From Stutzerimonas degradans (GTDB taxonomy: Bacteria > Pseudomonadota > Gammaproteobacteria > Pseudomonadales > Pseudomonadaceae), in contig NZ_JAMOHV010000009.1 in the NCBI RefSeq assembly GCF_024448505.1, forward strand, positions 62,001 to 126,000: a stretch of DNA of 64,000 nucleotides, given 5' to 3'. How positions within the stretch are numbered: position 1 is the first letter of the stretch; every line of letters starts with the position of its first letter. Made by a program: the position numbers and the translations under genes. The notes beneath the pieces were generated by a model. That model saw only the letters and a list, made by a program, of their open reading frames with translations, made no database searches and was not told the DNA's origin. Positions 22,425 to 32,405 of this stretch are shown here, piece by piece.

Positions 22425-22733
22425 AGACTCAGCTCTTGGTTGTACTTGTTCGCAGAGAGTATTGGCGATGCGCCATCAGTCGCTAGGAATGGATTCTGCT
22501 AAGCGCTGCGCTAGATGGCTATTTGCCGTTATGAGTGTGCGAACGCTTCCCATCCTCCCCGTCAACGTCGCCAGAGGGTGCCAACCAGAGCGTTTGCGGC
22601 CTCTGGAAATTGAGTCCTAGCGACCCGCAACGGAGTCCTAACTGCGTAGTGGCACTCTGACTATCTTTCACATCGAGCGGCGCACGAAGCGTCGCCAGCT
22701 GTTGAACCGACATTCCTCAGTGAGGTGAGCGAA
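22425..22733. promoter_or_regulatory. Divergent control region between the AraC-type gene and flp
   Basis: About 310 bp without a gene. It contains two direct copies of GAGTCCTA at 22612-22619 and 22633-22640, 21 bp apart (two helical turns), about 100 bp before flp, which suits binding of a regulator dimer. No good sigma-54 element was found; a sigma-70 type promoter could not be fixed. Confidence 0.4.
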
Positions 22734-22928
22734 ATGACCATTCAAACGATCAAGCACGCGGTGCTGAAGTTCGCGAAGGACGAAGACGGGCTGACCATCG
22801 TGGAGTATGCGGTGGCGGGGGGGTTGATAACGGTGGCGGTGGTGGCGGCGTTCGGACTGTTGGGTGGCCAGGTGGATACCACAATCAGAGCGCTGTGTGC
22901 GGCTGTCAAAGGTAGTGCGTGCAGTTAA
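22734..22928 (+). CDS. flp: Flp type IVb major pilin
   Basis: A 64-residue prepilin. Cleavage is expected after Gly19 (EDG / LTIVEYAVAGG), giving the Flp signature with Glu at mature position 5 followed by Tyr, then a hydrophobic helix (LITVAVVAAFGLLGG). Two Cys near the C-terminus may form a disulfide. The ATG at 22734 has GAGGTG six bases upstream; the in-frame GTG at 22725 is part of that site. Confidence 0.92.
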   Translation: MTIQTIKHAVLKFAKDEDGLTIVEYAVAGGLITVAVVAAFGLLGGQVDTTIRALCAAVKGSACS

Positions 22929-22946
22929 CTCCTGGGCGCCGCCACG

Positions 22947-23462
22947 ATGTCCATGGTCGAGATATTCCCAATGATCGCCCTGTCTGGGCTACTCGGGATC
23001 GCAGTCATCAGCGACCTGCGCCACCACCGCATCCCCAACCTGTTGATCCTGAGCGGTTTGGCGCTGGGGCTGGCCGGGCAGCTGTTCAGCGGGGGGCTGG
23101 ACGGGCTGGGGCAGGGGCTGCTGGGGGGATTGATCGGCTTCGGGCTGTTTCTGCTGCTGTACGCCGTGGGCGGTATGGCGGCCGGTGATGTGAAGCTGAT
23201 GGGGATGGTTGGGGTGTTCCTGACGCCCGCACAGGCGCTGAGTGCGACCGCCGCCAGCCTGATGGCCGGCGGTCTGTGCGGGCTGGCCCTGGTGGTCTGG
23301 CGCGGGCAGTTGCGCCAGACGCTGGGGCGCTACGGGCTGATGCTGCGCACCCAGACCTATCTGGCAGCCGTGCCGGGCGAGGTCGCCGGGCAACCGTTTC
23401 CCTACGCCATCGCGATTCTGCTGGGCACGCTCGCCAGCGGCCTGTGGTTCCACTTCAACTAG
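22947..23462 (+). CDS. cpaA: Prepilin peptidase CpaA/TadV (FppA type)
   Basis: A 171-residue short A24 aspartic peptidase that cuts and matures Flp and the pseudopilins in the inner membrane. The two catalytic aspartates are in ISDLRHHRIPN and AAGDVKLMG. It has about five membrane segments and lacks the methylase domain of PilD, as expected for Flp peptidases. It follows flp by 18 bp. Confidence 0.92.
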   Translation: MSMVEIFPMIALSGLLGIAVISDLRHHRIPNLLILSGLALGLAGQLFSGGLDGLGQGLLGGLIGFGLFLLLYAVGGMAAGDVKLMGMVGVFLTPAQALSATAASLMAGGLCGLALVVWRGQLRQTLGRYGLMLRTQTYLAAVPGEVAGQPFPYAIAILLGTLASGLWFHFN

Positions 23463-23476
23463 CGCGGGAGGCCGCC

Positions 23477-24796
23477 ATGTACGCCGTCAGCGATAGCGAT
23501 GCCTACCCGAGCGAGCGTGAAACGGTGCAGCGCCTGGCGCCGCAGCCGCGCACCATCGCCGAGACCGGGCTGAGCGACCAGCTGCTCGTCGATCTGCTGT
23601 GCAAGCACCTGCACGAAGGCGGCGCGCTGGACATGGCGCGGCTGGTCGACCGGCTGGCATTGCCCGGCACCGTGCTGGAGGAAGTGCTGGGCCTGCTGCG
23701 CAAGGATGGCCGCATCGAGGTGCTCGGCCAGCACAACGGTCAGGCGCTGCGCTACAGCCTGACCGAACGCGGCCGTAACGCCGCGCGCGACGCGCTGGAT
23801 CGCGGCGGCTACATCGGTGCCGCGCCGTTTCCGGTGAGTACCTATCGCTCGCTGGTCAAGCTGCAGACCGTCCACCACGCACGAATCGACGCCGAGAAGA
23901 TGCGCGCGGCCTACAGCGGCGTGGTGCTCGCCGGCGAACTGCTCGACCAGCTCGGCGTGGCGGTGAATTCCGGCCGTGCGATCATGATCTACGGCCCGGC
24001 CGGTACCGGTAAAACGTACATCAGCGGCCGCCTGATACGGCTGTTCAGCGAAGCGATCTGGGTGCCGCACGCCATCGCCGTCAACGATGCGGTGGTGGAA
24101 ATCTACGACCCGCAGATTCACCAGCGTCTGGATGAACCCGGACAGAACAACCTGCTGCTCAACGAAGGCATCGACCGGCGCCTGCTGTGCTGCATGCGCC
24201 CGCTGGTGGCCTGCGGTGGCGAGTTGAGCATGGAACAGCTGGACGTGCGCTACGACCCGCTGAGCCGGCGCTTCCTGGCGCCGCTGCAGCTCAAGGCGAG
24301 TAACGGCCTGTTCATCATCGACGACCTCGGGCGCCAGCGCATGCCGCCGGCCGAGCTGTTCAACCGCTGGATCGTGCCAATGGAGGAAAAGCGCGACTTC
24401 CTCAACCTCGGCGGCGGCCGCCAGTGCGTGTTGCCGTTCGACCTGATCCTGGTGTTCTCCACCAACCTCAATCCGCTGGAACTGGCCGACGAGGCCTTCC
24501 TGCGGCGCATCGGCTACAAGCTGCGCTTCAGCTACCTCAAGCACTCGGAGTACCAGGGCATCTGGCGCCAGGAGAGCGAGCGCCTGGGCATCGGCTTCGA
24601 CCCGCAGCTGCTGCGCTACGTCCTGCGCGAACTCTACGAGGCCGAAGGCATGCCGCTGGTGCCCTGTCACCCGCGCGACCTGCTGGGCATGGCGCTCGAT
24701 CGCCAGCGCTACGTCGGCGCCAGCGGCCCGCTGACCCCGACCGACCTGCACTGGGCCTGGCAAAACTACTTCGTTCAGCTCGACTACCTCGAATAA
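23477..24796 (+). CDS. Winged-helix / AAA+ ATPase within the tad locus
   Basis: A 439-residue cytoplasmic protein. Residues 30-115 look like a winged helix (LVDLLCKHLHEGGALDMARL, VLGLLRKDGRIEVLGQ). Residues 160-400 form an AAA+ module with Walker A YGPAGTGKTYISG, Walker B GLFIIDDLGRQRMPP, a sensor-1-like FSTNLNP and an Arg finger-like LRRIGYKLRF. It lies 14 bp after cpaA and 12 bp before rcpC, firmly inside the operon. It is not among the standard tad genes nor the P. aeruginosa set that I know. It may remodel the pilus machinery or regulate it; this is not established. Confidence 0.75.
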   Translation: MYAVSDSDAYPSERETVQRLAPQPRTIAETGLSDQLLVDLLCKHLHEGGALDMARLVDRLALPGTVLEEVLGLLRKDGRIEVLGQHNGQALRYSLTERGRNAARDALDRGGYIGAAPFPVSTYRSLVKLQTVHHARIDAEKMRAAYSGVVLAGELLDQLGVAVNSGRAIMIYGPAGTGKTYISGRLIRLFSEAIWVPHAIAVNDAVVEIYDPQIHQRLDEPGQNNLLLNEGIDRRLLCCMRPLVACGGELSMEQLDVRYDPLSRRFLAPLQLKASNGLFIIDDLGRQRMPPAELFNRWIVPMEEKRDFLNLGGGRQCVLPFDLILVFSTNLNPLELADEAFLRRIGYKLRFSYLKHSEYQGIWRQESERLGIGFDPQLLRYVLRELYEAEGMPLVPCHPRDLLGMALDRQRYVGASGPLTPTDLHWAWQNYFVQLDYLE

Positions 24797-24808
24797 GGAG
24801 ATGCAGAC

Positions 24809-25603
24809 ATGGGCTCACGTACCCTCACGCTGATCGCGCTGTCGCTGCTGCTCGGTCTGGGCGCGGTCTGGATGGCCAACAACTGGCTGAGCGCCCGGCT
24901 CGACGCCGGCACCACCGACAACACCCAGAACGTGGTGGTGGCCACCACCGAGATTCCCTTCGGGCAGATGGTCGAGGCGCAGCACGTGACCCTGGTGCGC
25001 ATGCCCAAGGGCACCGTGCCGGACGACTCCTTCGCGACCACCGAAGAGGTGATCGGCAAGATCGCCACCTTCGGCATGCTGCGCGGCGACGTGCTGCGCG
25101 GCGCGCGGCTGGCCGAGCACCTGGGCGGCAGCACGCTGGCCTCGCTGATCGCCACCGACAAGCGCGCGGTATCGGTGCGCGTCGACGATGTGGTGGGGGT
25201 GGGCGGCTTCCTCCTGCCGGGCAACCGGGTCGATGTGCTGGCCACCAAGCGCAAGGGCAGCGGCGACGAAGCCGAGGCCAAGACCATTCTCGAAGACCTG
25301 CGCGTGCTGGCCGTCGACCAGACCGCCAGCACCGACAAGACCCAGCCGGTGGTGGTGCGCGCGGTGACGCTGGAAATGACCTCCGAGGAGGCCGAACAGC
25401 TGGTCAAGGCCATGACCGAAGGGCGCCTGCAACTGGCGCTGCGCAACCCGCTGGATAACCAGAAGAAACCCGTCGCCGCCGCGCCGGCCCCGGCTCCCGT
25501 GGCCGTGGCGCCGAAACCGGTGGTGCGCCGGCGCGCGCCGGCGGATAGCGGCGTGACGATCATTCGCGGCACCGAGGTGAACATGACGAAGGTGGGCCTG
25601 TAG
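24809..25603 (+). CDS. rcpC: Flp pilus assembly protein CpaB/RcpC
   Basis: A 264-residue periplasmic protein with one N-terminal membrane anchor (LTLIALSLLLGLGAVWMANN), a SAF/beta-clip domain (VATTEIPFGQMVEAQHVTLV) and a Pro/Ala-rich tail (KKPVAAAPAPAPVAVAPKP). It works with the secretin to pass the pilus through the outer membrane. The strong GGAG site is 10 bases upstream. Confidence 0.9.
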   Translation: MGSRTLTLIALSLLLGLGAVWMANNWLSARLDAGTTDNTQNVVVATTEIPFGQMVEAQHVTLVRMPKGTVPDDSFATTEEVIGKIATFGMLRGDVLRGARLAEHLGGSTLASLIATDKRAVSVRVDDVVGVGGFLLPGNRVDVLATKRKGSGDEAEAKTILEDLRVLAVDQTASTDKTQPVVVRAVTLEMTSEEAEQLVKAMTEGRLQLALRNPLDNQKKPVAAAPAPAPVAVAPKPVVRRRAPADSGVTIIRGTEVNMTKVGL

Positions 25604-25658
25604 GCCACCACCGCCAGCGACGCGCGGCCGCGACGGCCTGACATGCAAGGAGAGGGCT

Positions 25659-27161
25659 ATGAAGAACATGCGCAGAGTGGGGGCTCTGGCCCTGATGCTG
25701 GGGAGCCTGGCGATGCTGTCCGGGCTGGCGGGCGCCGAAACCGTGCCGGCAGTACGCGCCACGCCGGCGGCCAATATCAGCGACGTGCAGGTGCCGATCT
25801 ACAAATCGCGGGTGCTGACCACGCGCACGGCGGTCAAGCGTATCTCGGTGGGCAACCCGGCGATTGCCGACATTCTCATCACCAGCCCGACGCAGCTGTA
25901 CCTGCTCGGACGCTCGCTCGGCAGCACCAACGTGCTGCTGTGGGACGGCAACAACCGGCTGATCGACAGCCTCGATCTGGAAGTGGTGCACGACCTGAGC
26001 GGGCTGAAAGGCAAGCTGCATCAGGTGCTGCCCAACGAGCCCATCGAGGTGTTCAGCGCCCAGGGTGCGCTCGTGCTGCGCGGCCAGGTCAGCAATGCGG
26101 CAGCGATGGACAGCGCGTTGAAGCTGGCCGAGAGCTACGCCCAGCAGGCCACCAAGGACGACAAGCAGGGCGCGCAGGCCGGTGCTGCGGCCGAGCAGCC
26201 GATGCCGCTGATCAACCTGATGAGCGTCGGCGGCAGCCAGCAGGTGATGCTGGAGGTGAAGGTCGCCGAGATGCAGCGCAACCTGTTCAAGAACCTCAAC
26301 GTGCGCTTCAACGCACTGGACTTCGGCTCGTCCGGACGCTGGTCGGGCGGCGGTTTCAACAATGGTGACGGCTTGGGCTTCGATAAAGACGGCCTGGTCA
26401 ACCCGACCACGCTGTTCGGCGACGGCACCGGCATCTTCGGCCAGTTCCTCTCCGACAACTTCCTCTTCAACGTGGTGCTCGAAGCGGCCAAGGACAACGG
26501 CTCGGCCAAGGTGCTCGCCGAACCGACGCTGACCACCCTGACCGGGCAGCAGGCGGAGTTCATCTCCGGCGGTGAATTCCCGGTGCCGATCACCGAGGAC
26601 GACGGCATCACCATCGAGTTCAAGGAATTCGGCGTCGGCGTGAAGTTCCTCCCGGTGGTACTCGATTCCGGGCGGATCAATCTCAACCTCAACGTATCGG
26701 TCAGCGAACTCTCCAACGCCAACTCGCTGGTGCTCGACACCGGCCTGGAAAGCATCCTCGGCAACGGCGTCAACCAGGTCATCCCGTCGCTGACCAAGCG
26801 CAGCGCGCAGTCCACCGTCGAGCTGGGCAACGGCCAGACCATCGCCATCGCCGGCCTGATCAGCGAGAACACCCGCGACTTCGTCAGCCGCTTCCCCGGC
26901 CTGGGCGATGTGCCGGTGCTGGGCCAGCTGTTCCGCAGCCAGCAGTTCATCCACGGCGAGACCGAGCTGGTGATCCTGGTCACGCCGCACCTGGCCAAGC
27001 CGGTGGATGCGCGCACGGTGCGCCTGCCGACCGAGCATTTCGTCGAACCCAGCGACGCCGAGTTCTACCTGCTCGGCAAGACCAAGGGCAGCACGCCGGG
27101 CCGCGCGGTGCCGGTGAGCCTGGGCATCAGCGAAGGCCGCTTCGGCCACGACCTCAAATAA
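25659..27161 (+). CDS. rcpA: Secretin CpaC/RcpA
   Basis: A 500-residue outer-membrane secretin. A signal peptide (cleavage near ALAGAE) is followed by the pilus-formation N-terminal domain (SRVLTTRTAVKRISVGNPAI), a BON-like section and the C-terminal secretin core (VLAEPTLTTLTGQQAEFISG, VPVLGQLFRS, ETELVILVTPHL). It forms the outer-membrane channel of the Flp pilus. Confidence 0.94.
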   Translation: MKNMRRVGALALMLGSLAMLSGLAGAETVPAVRATPAANISDVQVPIYKSRVLTTRTAVKRISVGNPAIADILITSPTQLYLLGRSLGSTNVLLWDGNNRLIDSLDLEVVHDLSGLKGKLHQVLPNEPIEVFSAQGALVLRGQVSNAAAMDSALKLAESYAQQATKDDKQGAQAGAAAEQPMPLINLMSVGGSQQVMLEVKVAEMQRNLFKNLNVRFNALDFGSSGRWSGGGFNNGDGLGFDKDGLVNPTTLFGDGTGIFGQFLSDNFLFNVVLEAAKDNGSAKVLAEPTLTTLTGQQAEFISGGEFPVPITEDDGITIEFKEFGVGVKFLPVVLDSGRINLNLNVSVSELSNANSLVLDTGLESILGNGVNQVIPSLTKRSAQSTVELGNGQTIAIAGLISENTRDFVSRFPGLGDVPVLGQLFRSQQFIHGETELVILVTPHLAKPVDARTVRLPTEHFVEPSDAEFYLLGKTKGSTPGRAVPVSLGISEGRFGHDLK

Positions 27162-27174
27162 CGGAGCCGCCACC

Positions 27175-27444
27175 ATGAAAACCATCGTTCCGCTGTGCCT
27201 GTTCGCCCTGCTGGCCGGTTGCATTCCCTATCAGGAAGGCCGCGTCGGCCCGCTCGGCAGCTCGGTCAACGCCACGCTCTACCAGCAGATCGCCGACCAG
27301 CAGACCGCCGCCAACCCGGGTACGGGGCTGCCGGCGACCGGCTTCGACGGCCCGCTGACCGAGCAGGTGCTCGACGGTTACCGCGACGTCACCGGCGATG
27401 CCCGGCAGGTTGCGCAGCCGATCCAGATCAACCTGGAAAACTGA
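27175..27444 (+). CDS. Small tad-locus lipoprotein
   Basis: An 89-residue protein with lipobox LLAGC after a short hydrophobic signal, then a hydrophilic chain without a recognised domain. Its place after the secretin is where other tad loci carry a pilotin or CpaD-like protein, so it may be the lipoprotein that assists secretin insertion. This rests on position only. Confidence 0.65.
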   Translation: MKTIVPLCLFALLAGCIPYQEGRVGPLGSSVNATLYQQIADQQTAANPGTGLPATGFDGPLTEQVLDGYRDVTGDARQVAQPIQINLEN

Positions 27445-27454
27445 GGCCGGCGCC

Positions 27455-28783
27455 ATGCACGCCTCACGCGCAACGCACTCGCTACCCCGGCACCAGCGTG
27501 GCTCGGTCATGGTGCTGGTCGTCCTGGCGCTGGCCGCGATCCTGCTGATGGCGGCGCTGGCGCTCGATGGCAGCCACATGCTGGTCAACAAGACACGCCT
27601 GCAGAACGCCGTGGACGCCGCCGCGCTGAGCGGCGCCAAGACGCTGCAGCAGGTCATGGGTTCGGGCAATGCCGGCACGCTGAGCCGCGATGCCGCGCTC
27701 GACACCTTCCGGCGCAACGCCGAGGCGGCCGGCAACCGCGAGCTGGGCGAGGCGGTGGGCAGCGACCTGAGCGACTTCGTGCGCGTCGAGCTGGCGGCCA
27801 GCGTCTATGGGCCGTTCGCCTTCCCGGGGCCGACCGATGCCCGCTACGTGCGCGTGACCGTGGCCGAGTTTCCGCTGGCCCGTTTCTTCTGGGGAATGCT
27901 GTCGATGTTCGGCAGCGACGCGGACAAGCGCGTGGCCGCGGTCGCCACCGCCGGCCCCAGCCCGACCAGCCCCTGCAACATCGCCCCGCTGATGGTGTGC
28001 GGCAATCCCAGCCAGTACGACCCCGACGCCGGTCTCTTCTGGGGCTATCGCTTCGGCGGCCTGCAGGTGCTCAAGGGCGCGGCCGGCAATGACCCGGTTA
28101 TCGGCCCTGGCAACTTCCAGCTGATCCGCCTGGGCGACAGCAGCGGCGGCGCGGATGTGCGCGAGGCGCTGGCAGGCGGCATCGAGCAGTGCAACAGCGT
28201 CGGCGAGTCGGTGGAAACCGAGCCCGGCAACACGGTCGGCCCGGTGTCGCAGGGCTTCAACACGCGCTTCGGCGAGTACAGCGGCGCGCTGTCCAACAGC
28301 GCCGGCCAGTACCCGCCCGATCTGGTCACCGATTACAGCTCGCCGCGCATGACCTACAACGACAGCACCGGCAAGGTCGAGCACCAGGGCCAGGAAGTCA
28401 GCTCCCGTGACGGCGACCTGAGCACGCCGAGCGCGGCGCTGCTGGATTACAACGACTGGCATCGGCGCGTGGCCGACTGCCCCAACGGCTGCCGCAGCGA
28501 CGGCGTGTTCGAGCGGCGTGTGCTGAAGATCGTGGTCGGCAACTGCACCGGCAGCTCAGGCGGGCAGACCTCGGTGCCGGTGCTGGGGTTCGGCTGCTTC
28601 TTCCTGGTCCAGCCGCTGCCGACCGGCGCCGGCAACCAGGCGCAGATCTTCGGCCAGTTCATCCGCGAATGCGAAGGCGACAACGTGCCGGATATCGATC
28701 CGGTGGACGACGGCGGCCCGCAGATCATCCAGCTGTACAAGACCTACATCGACAACAGCCGCACGCCGAGCAGCGATTCGTGA
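27455..28783 (+). CDS. TadG-like pilus assembly protein
   Basis: A 442-residue protein with an N-terminal TadE/TadG-type membrane helix (GSVMVLVVLALAAILLMAAL) followed by the Flp-pilus-associated segment (LVNKTRLQNAVDAAALSGAK) and a large extracytoplasmic domain containing several cysteines. Such proteins are minor components or assembly factors of Flp pili. The ATG at 27455 is in the GGCGCCATG context. No von Willebrand domain was noticed. Confidence 0.8.
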   Translation: MHASRATHSLPRHQRGSVMVLVVLALAAILLMAALALDGSHMLVNKTRLQNAVDAAALSGAKTLQQVMGSGNAGTLSRDAALDTFRRNAEAAGNRELGEAVGSDLSDFVRVELAASVYGPFAFPGPTDARYVRVTVAEFPLARFFWGMLSMFGSDADKRVAAVATAGPSPTSPCNIAPLMVCGNPSQYDPDAGLFWGYRFGGLQVLKGAAGNDPVIGPGNFQLIRLGDSSGGADVREALAGGIEQCNSVGESVETEPGNTVGPVSQGFNTRFGEYSGALSNSAGQYPPDLVTDYSSPRMTYNDSTGKVEHQGQEVSSRDGDLSTPSAALLDYNDWHRRVADCPNGCRSDGVFERRVLKIVVGNCTGSSGGQTSVPVLGFGCFFLVQPLPTGAGNQAQIFGQFIRECEGDNVPDIDPVDDGGPQIIQLYKTYIDNSRTPSSDS

Positions 28784-28793
28784 GGAGGCGAGC

Positions 28794-29261
28794 ATGCACA
28801 GCCTGACGAACACCCGGACCCGCCAGCGCGGACTGGCGATGGTGGAATTCGCCATCGCGCTGCCGCTGCTGCTGCTCCTGCTGCTGGCCATCGGCGAAAT
28901 GGGCCGCCTGCTTTACCAGTACAACAGCCTGCTGCAAGCCAGCCGCGACGCCAGCCGCTTCGTCGCCGGCCAGGCCTGGAACCGCACGCTCGGACGATTG
29001 GAACTGACCGACGAGTTGCGCGCCCAGGCCCGTGCGCTGGCCGTCTACGGCGTGCCGGTGGCGAGCGCCGGCAGCCAGCCGCTGGTCAGCGGACTGACCA
29101 CCGCCCAGGTGACAGTGGGTGCGCAGGGGACCGATCACGTGCAGGTCAGCATCAGCTATGCGTTCCGCCCGATCATCGGCAGCGGTCTGCCGGACGTCGG
29201 CTACGGCGCGCGCGTGCTGAGTTTTCCGCTGGTGGCCACCAGCGTGATGAGGGCGCTGTGA
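28794..29261 (+). CDS. tadE: TadE-family pseudopilin
   Basis: A 155-residue protein with the TadE-like start (RQRGLAMVEFAIALPLLLLL): Gly/Leu cleavage position and Glu five residues into the mature helix. It is processed by the CpaA peptidase and is a minor pilin or pilus initiator. The GAGGAGG site precedes it and its TGA overlaps the ATG of the next gene. Confidence 0.88.
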   Translation: MHSLTNTRTRQRGLAMVEFAIALPLLLLLLLAIGEMGRLLYQYNSLLQASRDASRFVAGQAWNRTLGRLELTDELRAQARALAVYGVPVASAGSQPLVSGLTTAQVTVGAQGTDHVQVSISYAFRPIIGSGLPDVGYGARVLSFPLVATSVMRAL

Positions 29262-29758
29262 TGAACGCCCGGCGCATGCGCGGGGTGTACGTGGTGGAGT
29301 TCGCCATCGTCGGGCTGCTGCTGTTCGTGCTGCTGTTCGGCGTGCTGGAAATGGGCCGGCTGTTCTTCACCGTCAACGCACTCAACGAAACGGTACGCCG
29401 CGGTGCGCGGCTGGCGGCGGTGTGCAACATCGACGATCCGCGCATCCTGCGCCGGGCGATCTTCAACGCGGCCGACGAAACCGGTGCCAGCAGCCTGATC
29501 GCCAACCTCGATACCAGCGACCTGCGGCTGGTGTACCTGGACGCCAACGGCGCCGAGATCGCCCCGGCAGCCGCCGGCGGCTCGGGCTTCAGCAACATCC
29601 GCTACGTGCAGCTGCGCGTGGAGAACTTCACCTTCAACCTGCTGATTCCCGGCCTGGGCGGCGTGTTCACGCTGCCGCCGTTCTTTTCCACCCTGCCTCG
29701 CGAAAGCCTCGGCCGCCACGCCGAACCTGATGTCATCCCGGAGATCACGCCATGCTGA
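29261..29758 (+). CDS. tadF: TadF-like pseudopilin (TadE family)
   Basis: A 165-residue second TadE-family protein (GVYVVEFAIVGLLLFVLLFG), again with the Glu-5 helix. Its ATG overlaps the tadE stop (TGATG), showing translational coupling; a GTG three bases upstream is the alternative start. Its 3' end overlaps the start of tadZ. Confidence 0.85.
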   Translation: MNARRMRGVYVVEFAIVGLLLFVLLFGVLEMGRLFFTVNALNETVRRGARLAAVCNIDDPRILRRAIFNAADETGASSLIANLDTSDLRLVYLDANGAEIAPAAAGGSGFSNIRYVQLRVENFTFNLLIPGLGGVFTLPPFFSTLPRESLGRHAEPDVIPEITPC

Positions 29759-30969
29759 ATACACTCGAAATGCCCAGCGTCGCCGTGACCGGTCGGCAAA
29801 CCTTGCGCATGTTGATCAGCAGCCGCGACGCTGCCGCGCTGACCCGCCTCAAGGCGCTGGTCCAGGAGCTGCCTGGCCTGGAGGTCAGTACCCGGCTGGT
29901 GAGCAACGGCCATACCGATCCGCTGTACGGGCTGGAGCAGATGCCCGATGTGCTGCTGCTGCATGCCAGCCCCCTATGGCGCGAGGAACTGGGCGCGCTG
30001 CAGCAGCACCCGGCGCAGTTGCGGCCGCCGCTGCTGGTGTGTGGCCCGCAGGACGATCGCGACTGCATGCGCCTGGCGATGCAGGCGGGCGCGCGGGATT
30101 TCTTCCCGGAGCCGGTGCTGGCGCACGAGCTGCTCGCCGCCATCGGCCGTATCTCGCTGGAGCTGCGTGACGGCCAGGCGTGCGGCGGCAAGGTGATCGC
30201 CATCATGAACGCCAAGGGCGGCTCCGGCGCCACCATGCTGGCCTGCAACCTGGCCCATGCGCTCAGCGCCCGCGGCCGGCGCACCTTGCTGCTGGACCTG
30301 GACCTGCAGTTCGGCAGCGTCGCGCATTGCCTGGACGTGCATCCGACGCACAGCCATATCGAGGTGCTGCAGCGCGTCAATGAACTGGACGGCATCGCGC
30401 TGCATGGCTTCTGCAGCCACTTCAGCCCGACGCTGGATGTGCTCGGCGGACGCGCTGGCGAGCTGTGCCTGACTCAGGACGTGCAGCTGGAACAGCTGGA
30501 AAGCCTGCTCAGCCTGGCGCGCGGCAGCTATGACTGGGTGGTGGTGGACCTGCCGCGGCAGATCGACCACCTCACCGGCATCGCCCTGGAGCAGGCCGAT
30601 CACGTTTATGTGGTGATGCAGCAGTCGCTCAGCCACCTCAAGGATGCCGCGCGGCTGGTGCGCATCCTTCGCGAAGACCTCGGCGTTGCCGGCGAGCGCC
30701 TGCAGGTGGTGGTCAATCGCTACGACAAGGCGGCACCGGTCAGCCTCAAGGACATTGCCGAGGCGCTGCGCTGCGGCGAACCGCAGAAGCTGCCGAACGA
30801 TTACGCGGTAACCAGTGAAAGCCAGAACACCGGCGTGCCGCTGGAGCTGCACGCACCGCGCGCGGCGCTGACTCAGAGCATCGCGCAGATGAGCCGGGAA
30901 CTGCTCGGTGGCGAGGCTGTGGCGCCGGGGCTGCTCAAACGCACCTTTGGCCGATTCTTCGGGGGTTGA
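29752..30969 (+). CDS. tadZ: Pilus localisation ATPase-like TadZ/CpaE
   Basis: A 405-residue protein. The N-terminal 120 residues are receiver-like ([17 protein letters not shown]) without an obvious phospho-site, followed by a MinD/ParA-like domain with the altered Walker [16 protein letters not shown] near residue 153. The usual Lys-Thr is Ala-Thr here, as in other atypical TadZ proteins. It places the Tad machine at its site in the cell. Confidence 0.9.
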   Translation: MLNTLEMPSVAVTGRQTLRMLISSRDAAALTRLKALVQELPGLEVSTRLVSNGHTDPLYGLEQMPDVLLLHASPLWREELGALQQHPAQLRPPLLVCGPQDDRDCMRLAMQAGARDFFPEPVLAHELLAAIGRISLELRDGQACGGKVIAIMNAKGGSGATMLACNLAHALSARGRRTLLLDLDLQFGSVAHCLDVHPTHSHIEVLQRVNELDGIALHGFCSHFSPTLDVLGGRAGELCLTQDVQLEQLESLLSLARGSYDWVVVDLPRQIDHLTGIALEQADHVYVVMQQSLSHLKDAARLVRILREDLGVAGERLQVVVNRYDKAAPVSLKDIAEALRCGEPQKLPNDYAVTSESQNTGVPLELHAPRAALTQSIAQMSRELLGGEAVAPGLLKRTFGRFFGG

Positions 30970-30971
30970 TC

Positions 30972-32405
30972 ATGCTCAGCGAACTGCGCAACCGCCTGCA
31001 GGCAGGCAAGCGAACCCCGCCCAGCGCACCGACGCCGCAAGCCGCGGCCGCAGCGGCGGAAAACGTCATGGCCTGGGAGAGTGCGACGGTCGAGTCGCTG
31101 TACGAGACCCGCAGCCAGCTCAACCCGATCGATGCCGAGTGGCGCGAGAAAATCTACCAGCAGCTGCTCAAGGTGATGGACCTGTCGCTGCTCGATTCCC
31201 TGGAGCCGGCGGATGCGACGTGGCAGATCCGCGAAATCTGCCAGCGCCTGCTCGACGAACATGCCGCACCGGTGAGCGCCGCCGGGCGCCAGCAGATCAT
31301 CAAGCAGATCACCGACGAGGTGCTCGGCCTCGGCCCGCTGGAACCGCTGCTGGCCGACGCCACGGTGTCGGACATCCTGGTCAACGGCCATGCCTCGGTC
31401 TACGTTGAGCGCCACGGCAAGCTGCAGCGCACCGACGTGCGTTTTCGCGACGACCAGCACCTGCTGAACATCATCGATCGCATCGTCTCCAGTCTCGGCC
31501 GGCGCATCGACGAATCCTCACCGCTGGTGGATGCGCGGTTGAAGGACGGCTCGCGGGTCAACGCGATCATCCCGCCGCTGGCCATCGACGGGCCGAGCAT
31601 GTCGATCCGCCGCTTCGCCGTGGACCTGCTGAATGCCGAGAGCCTGGTGCAGATGGGCACGCTGACGCCGGCCATCGCCCTGGTGCTCAAGGCCATCGTG
31701 CGCGGGCGGATGAACGTGCTGGTGTCCGGCGGCACCGGCACCGGCAAGACCACCATGCTCAACGTGCTGTCGAGTTTTATCCCGCACAACGAGCGCATCG
31801 TCACCATCGAAGACTCGGCCGAACTGCAGCTGCAGCAGCCGCACGTGGTGCGCCTGGAAACCCGGCCGCCGAACATTGAGGGGCGTGGCGAGGTGAACCA
31901 GCGCGAGCTGGTGCGCAACAGCCTGCGCATGCGCCCGGACCGCATCGTCATCGGCGAGGTGCGTGGCGCCGAGGCGCTGGACATGCTGGCGGCGATGAAC
32001 ACCGGCCACGACGGCTCGATCACCACCATCCACGCCAACACCCCGCGAGACGCCCTGAGCCGCATCGAGAACATGGTGTCGATGAGCGGCGCGACCTTCC
32101 CGATCAAGGCCCTGCGCCAGCAGATCGCTTCGGCCATCGACGTGGTCATTCAGCTCGAACGTCAGGAAGACGGCAAGCGGCGGCTGGTCAGCGTGCAGGA
32201 GATCAACGGCATGGAAGGCGAGATCATCACCATGACCGAGATCTTCACCTTCGAGCGCCGCGGTATTGGCGAGCACGGCGAGGTGCTCGGCGATTACCGG
32301 CCGACCGGCATGGTCCCGGCGTTCCGCGACGTGCTGGCCAAGCGCGGCATCGAGCTGCCGCTGGAGCTGTTCCGCCCGGACTGGATGGAGGCCTTGCAGC
32401 CATGA
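30972..32405 (+). CDS. tadA: Secretion/pilus ATPase TadA/CpaF
   Basis: A 477-residue hexameric motor ATPase. Walker [12 protein letters not shown] lies near residue 253; the Asp box ([10 protein letters not shown]), Walker B ([16 protein letters not shown]) and His box ([14 protein letters not shown]) are in order. The ATG at 30972 is preferred over a TTG two codons upstream; it starts 2 bases after the tadZ stop. It powers both assembly and retraction in Tad systems. Confidence 0.95.
   Translation: MLSELRNRLQAGKRTPPSAPTPQAAAAAAENVMAWESATVESLYETRSQLNPIDAEWREKIYQQLLKVMDLSLLDSLEPADATWQIREICQRLLDEHAAPVSAAGRQQIIKQITDEVLGLGPLEPLLADATVSDILVNGHASVYVERHGKLQRTDVRFRDDQHLLNIIDRIVSSLGRRIDESSPLVDARLKDGSRVNAIIPPLAIDGPSMSIRRFAVDLLNAESLVQMGTLTPAIALVLKAIVRGRMNVLVSGGTGTGKTTMLNVLSSFIPHNERIVTIEDSAELQLQQPHVVRLETRPPNIEGRGEVNQRELVRNSLRMRPDRIVIGEVRGAEALDMLAAMNTGHDGSITTIHANTPRDALSRIENMVSMSGATFPIKALRQQIASAIDVVIQLERQEDGKRRLVSVQEINGMEGEIITMTEIFTFERRGIGEHGEVLGDYRPTGMVPAFRDVLAKRGIELPLELFRPDWMEALQP

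Noticed and set aside
22650..22733. TGGCACTCTGACTATC as a sigma-54 promoter of flp
   Set aside because: The -24 half is good, but there is no GC at the required 10-base distance.
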